DNA of 7,055 bases. It comes from an uncultured Atopostipes sp. Lineage in GTDB: Bacteria; Bacillota; Bacilli; Lactobacillales; Carnobacteriaceae_A. Shown piece by piece: positions 5,177 to 7,055 of the stretch. The first letter of the stretch is position 1; each line of letters opens with the position of its first letter. The stretch covers positions 1-7,055 of the forward strand of contig CAMYQS010000076.1 in the NCBI GenBank assembly GCA_947296835.1, given 5' to 3'. The notes beneath the pieces were generated by a model. The model worked only from the letters and a program-made list of their open reading frames with translations, searched no databases and had not been told where the DNA came from. A program made the translations under genes and the position numbers.

Positions 5177-6680
5177 ACAAATCGTACAGCGATTAAAAGA
5201 GAGAATTCAACAGATTGATTGGGAATTTAATGATTTAGACACGGGTACGGTTCTGACAGTTGGAGACGGTATTGCTTTAGCTCGAGGCTTAAGAGGCGTA
5301 CAAGCTAACGAATTGGTTCGTTTTGAAGATGGCACATTAGGGCTAGCTTTAAACTTAGAAGAAAACCAAGTGGGTATTATTTTACTTGGAAACGACCGAA
5401 ATATTCGTGAAAATGATACAGTTTACCGTACAGAAGAAATTGCTTCAGTACCGGTTGGAGATGCTTTGCTAGGTCGAGTTGTCGACCCACTGGGTAACCC
5501 AGTAGATGGAAAGGGTGAAATCAACTTCACTGAAGAACGTGAAGTAGAACGCCAAGCTCCAGGAGTTATGACACGTAAAAGTGTTCATCAACCACTACAC
5601 ACCGGTGTAAAAATTGTTGATGCGATGATTCCGATTGGTAAAGGTCAACGTGAGTTAATTATCGGTGACCGCCAAACAGGTAAAACAAGTATCGCTCTAA
5701 ACGCGATTCTGAACCAAAAAGGTCAAAACGTAAAATGTGTATACGTAGCGATTGGACAAAAAGCTTCAACAGTTGTTGAGATTGTTGAGACACTAAGACG
5801 TTATGGTGCGGATGAGTATACAGTTGTTGTAAACAGTCCAGCTGACCATCCATCAGCATTACAGTATTTATCACCTTATTCAGGTACTGCAATGGGTGAA
5901 TACTGGATGGACAACGGTGAAGATGTATTAGTTGTTTATGATGACTTATCAAAACACGCGGTAGCTTACCGTACAATTTCACTATTATTAAAACGTCCTT
6001 CAGGTCGTGAAGCTTACCCAGGAGACGTATTCTACTTACACTCACGTCTATTAGAGCGTTCTGGTAAGCTAAACGAACAATACGGTGGTGGATCAATGAC
6101 GGCCCTGCCAATCATTGAAACGCAAATAGGTGATATTAGTGCTTATATTCCAACAAACGTTATTTCGATTACGGATGGCCAATTATTCTTAAACACAGAA
6201 GAATTCCATGCCGGTCGTCGTCCAGCGGTTGATAGTGGATTGTCAGTATCACGTGTTGGGTCAGATGCTCAAACACCTGCAATGAAAAACGTTGCAAGTT
6301 CATTACGTTTAGAGTTAGCTCAATTCCAAGAGATGCAGGCATTCGCACAGTTTAGCTCGGATATTGACCAAGAAACGAAAAGCATTATTGATCACGGTAA
6401 ACGACTAACAGAATTACTAAAACAACCAGCTCATTTAATTATTCCACATGAATTAGTGATACTAAGCTTATTCTTAAGTAAACATGGCTGGATTGATAAA
6501 TTAGAAGTCTCAGAAGTACGTAAATTTGAAGCGTATGTTCATACAGAATTTACAGAAAATTATTCAGATATTTTAGCTGAACTAGCTGAGGAGTTCGTAA
6601 TTGATGAGTCACTAGAAGCGACGATTAATGAAGTTTTAGAAAAACTTCATAAGGACTTCGCGGTGATTCAAAATGGCTGA
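5160..6680 (+). CDS. atpA: F1F0 ATP synthase subunit alpha
   Basis: Nucleotide-binding but mostly non-catalytic F1 subunit, 506 residues, full length. The N-terminal beta-barrel (about 27-95) holds TVLTVGDGIALARGL and GLALNLEENQVGIILLG. The P-loop is GDRQTGKT (169-176) with K175 and T176, and the Walker B strand is DVLVVYDD (255-262). The family signature PAVDSGLSVS (355-364) is directly followed by R365, which reaches into the neighbouring catalytic site on beta. QFAQFSSDID-like sequence, here AFAQFSSDID (394-403), and the C-terminal helical domain complete it. No key residue is missing. Translation starts at ATG 5160 after GAGAGGTG (5148-5155), inside the end of atpH. The N-terminal 25 residues differ from common Bacilli alpha chains. 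Its stop overlaps the atpG start by eight bases. Confidence 0.98.
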   Translation: MAQKDEQIVQRLKERIQQIDWEFNDLDTGTVLTVGDGIALARGLRGVQANELVRFEDGTLGLALNLEENQVGIILLGNDRNIRENDTVYRTEEIASVPVGDALLGRVVDPLGNPVDGKGEINFTEEREVERQAPGVMTRKSVHQPLHTGVKIVDAMIPIGKGQRELIIGDRQTGKTSIALNAILNQKGQNVKCVYVAIGQKASTVVEIVETLRRYGADEYTVVVNSPADHPSALQYLSPYSGTAMGEYWMDNGEDVLVVYDDLSKHAVAYRTISLLLKRPSGREAYPGDVFYLHSRLLERSGKLNEQYGGGSMTALPIIETQIGDISAYIPTNVISITDGQLFLNTEEFHAGRRPAVDSGLSVSRVGSDAQTPAMKNVASSLRLELAQFQEMQAFAQFSSDIDQETKSIIDHGKRLTELLKQPAHLIIPHELVILSLFLSKHGWIDKLEVSEVRKFEAYVHTEFTENYSDILAELAEEFVIDESLEATINEVLEKLHKDFAVIQNG

Positions 6681-7055
6681 GAATATTAAAACGATTCAAC
6701 TTCGTTTAAATACAGTCAATCAAGTTTCAAAAATCACGAAAGCAATGAACCTTGTTTCAATGAGTAAACTTCAAAAATTCCAACGTAAAATTAAAGAATT
6801 TGGAGATATCGCTGCTGAATTTGTGACGGTTAAGACGGAATCTTTCGAACGTGCAGAAGCATTGCCAAAACTGGTTGTTTGTTTTGCATCCGACTTAGGA
6901 TTAGCGTCTTTATACAACCGAACGCTCGAAACAGCTGTAAAAAATACGAATCCAGATAAGATTTATTGGATTGGTAGACAAGGTTACGACCGAGTTCAAA
7001 AAAATCCAGACTTAGACTTACTGAATGATAAGGAGTCTAGTGATCGTGTAGAGCT
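6673..7055 (+). CDS. atpG: F1F0 ATP synthase subunit gamma, partial (cut by window end)
   Basis: The first 127 codons of the central shaft subunit (family length about 285-300); the frame stays open to the window edge. The N-terminal helix IKTIQLRLNTVNQVSKITKAMNLVSMSKL (5-33, given here only as landmarks) has the family's K-I-T-K-A-M-x-x-V-S-x-S-K core at 20-32, which settles the assignment. The next conserved block is altered: most gamma subunits have SDRGLCGGxN, whereas this one reads SDLGLASLYN (73-82). The linker between the first helix and this strand is about the usual size. The ATG at 6673 overlaps the atpA stop by eight bases, and GGTGAT (6662-6667) may serve as a weak ribosome site, so coupling to atpA is likely. 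The part that would complete the coiled-coil shaft lies outside the window. Confidence 0.9.
   Translation, partial: MAENIKTIQLRLNTVNQVSKITKAMNLVSMSKLQKFQRKIKEFGDIAAEFVTVKTESFERAEALPKLVVCFASDLGLASLYNRTLETAVKNTNPDKIYWIGRQGYDRVQKNPDLDLLNDKESSDRVE

Noticed and set aside
5659..6111. Minus-strand 150-codon open frame inside atpA
   Set aside because: It is antisense to the conserved alpha-subunit core, has no ribosome site or recognisable domain, and arises from the codon bias of atpA.
2852..7055. N-ATPase (Na+-translocating second F-type ATPase) operon
   Set aside because: N-ATPase operons start with beta and epsilon genes, carry atpQ/atpR and lack delta. Here delta is present and the order is the canonical I-B-E-F-H-A-G.

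Overview
The window looks like the end of a draft-assembly contig from a low-GC Gram-positive bacterium (Firmicutes, most likely Bacilli or a relative). The support is AT-rich DNA, strong AGGAGG-type ribosome binding sites close to most starts, short intergenic gaps, and protein families common in that group. I cannot name a genus. The F1F0 subunits do not read like the standard Bacillus or Enterococcus versions, so a deeper lineage or a divergent operon copy are both possible.

Layout. Positions 1-59 are not genomic. They read as an Illumina Nextera P7-side adapter: a degraded P7 tail, an 8-base i7 index and the Read 2 transposase sequence ending in the Tn5 mosaic end. Real sequence starts at about 60. 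Next come a PatB/MalY-type PLP-dependent C-S lyase (126-1307, +), a compact bidirectional terminator, a convergent SRPBCC/AHSA1-domain protein (1351-1824, -), a 197-nt divergent promoter region, and a DUF924-family protein (2022-2579, +). A 272-nt AT-rich leader follows, with candidate promoters, an AT-rich dyad and a hairpin over the preceding stop codon.

From 2852 to the window end lies one tightly packed operon for the F-type ATP synthase: an AtpI-like four-helix membrane protein, then a (atpB), c (atpE), b (atpF), delta (atpH), alpha (atpA) and the start of gamma (atpG, cut by the window). The usual partners beta (atpD) and epsilon (atpC) would be expected just beyond the right edge. AtpI would help assemble the c-ring. 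Subunits a and c form the ion channel and rotor, b and delta form the stator, and alpha with beta carries the nucleotide sites around the gamma shaft. Four junctions overlap (1, 14, 17 and 8 nt), suggesting translational coupling. atpE stands apart with its own spaced ribosome binding site, as expected for the subunit needed in most copies.

Most interesting points: the c subunit carries Q26, E59, T60 and Y64 in the positions that bind Na+ in known Na+-dependent rotors, so this may be a sodium-coupled enzyme. The a subunit has non-standard residues around its essential arginine, and the gamma N-terminal domain departs from the family's SDRGLCGG-type motif. I saw no wholly new system, CRISPR array, tRNA, rRNA or genuine mobile element. 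The one transposon-like sequence is the library adapter.
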